24,618 bases of DNA. Origin: CAMBDR01 sp046597185. GTDB lineage: Bacteria; Pseudomonadota; Gammaproteobacteria; Burkholderiales; Burkholderiaceae_D. Both the position numbers and the translations under genes were made by a program. This document shows, piece by piece, positions 24,377-24,618 of this stretch. The notes beneath the pieces are model-generated. The model was not told the origin of the DNA, did not search any database, and saw only the letters and a program-made list of their open reading frames with translations. The stretch spans positions 1 through 24,618 of the forward strand of contig JBKJLF010000859.1 of assembly GCA_046597185.1 (NCBI GenBank), given 5' to 3'. Numbering within the stretch: the first letter of the stretch is position 1; every line of letters starts with the position of its first letter.

Positions 24377-24583
24377 GGCGCGCCGCCCAATATTGCAACT
24401 GCATACCATTTTGCTGCACGGTGTTTAACACGGCGGCGCAACCGTGGCAACAAACCTGGCGCAGGCTACCATCAAATTTCACCTCAACGCTTGGCTGGCT
24501 GACATGGTAAGCTGACAATGAAAGCAGCGCAGCTTGGGGCTGACCGGGCGCGCGGGTAAAAAGCGTGAAAAAATGGGCCACAT
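24372..24583 (-). pseudogene. ccoI: N-terminal CxHC...CCxGC domain of CcoI, split by frameshifts
   Basis: From the ATG at 24583, one frame encodes a 34-aa peptide containing LRCFHCQLTM and stops at 24479. The neighbouring frame across 24372-24500 encodes EVKFDGSLRQVCCHGCAAVL and ends LQYWAARHE. Together these make the usual CcoI N-terminal zinc-ribbon-like domain (CFHC ~20-25 residues before CCxGC, then YW/YYxxR). The CFHC frame is the same frame as the ATPase, so the middle segment is shifted by one base and then shifted back. Two opposite single-base indels within ~110 bases, close to the window edge, look most like sequencing errors. If real, the domain is broken. Confidence 0.6.
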
Positions 24584-24618
24584 TGAGAAAACCGCAAAAA
24601 AATCATCATGTCTGGATG

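Overview
The window looks like chromosomal DNA of a betaproteobacterium. The indications are an AcnB-type aconitase, the cbb3-oxidase assembly pair CcoI/CcoS, a chemoreceptor with no C-terminal CheR-binding pentapeptide, a Hyg5/XanB2-like chorismatase and a very large two-partner-secretion adhesin. The genus cannot be settled from the sequence alone. Both edges look like contig ends. The first ~51 bases read as an inverted piece of the adjoining gene, and the last ~240 bases carry two apparent frameshifts in ccoI.

Left part (1-3468): the 3' end of a DUF5682-family gene overlaps a VWA/CoxE-type gene by ATGA. This is the tail of a MoxR-DUF5682-VWA type operon. A short Phd/YefM-like antitoxin fragment follows in the same direction. 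It meets, stop codon to stop codon, a convergent FkbO/Hyg5-family chorismatase, which probably makes 3-hydroxybenzoate from chorismate. A divergent intergenic region then leads to acnB.

Middle (3469-9376): acnB (aconitase B) is complete. After it lies about 1.1 kb of gene remnants: a truncated Rap1a-like secreted protein, the N-terminal piece of a HigA-like antitoxin, and a chimeric GNAT acetyltransferase. A complete Cache-domain methyl-accepting chemotaxis protein follows.

Right part (9377-24618, minus strand): ccoI, then ccoS with no spacing (ccoS is a 46-aa gene that is easily missed), then a ~200-nt hairpin-rich leader, then a 4130-residue TpsA/filamentous-haemagglutinin-like adhesin. 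The adhesin has an extended signal peptide, a TPS secretion domain, tandem ~224-aa repeats, a ~1160-aa block present twice, an array of 18 x 19-aa repeats each with two cysteines (CX8C), and a Pro-rich then Lys/Glu-rich tail ending in Tyr-Cys-Asn. The TpsB transporter and the cbb3 structural genes are not in the window.

The most unusual item is the cysteine-repeat array at the C-terminus of the adhesin. It may be a disulfide 'ladder' for surface anchoring or for arresting secretion.
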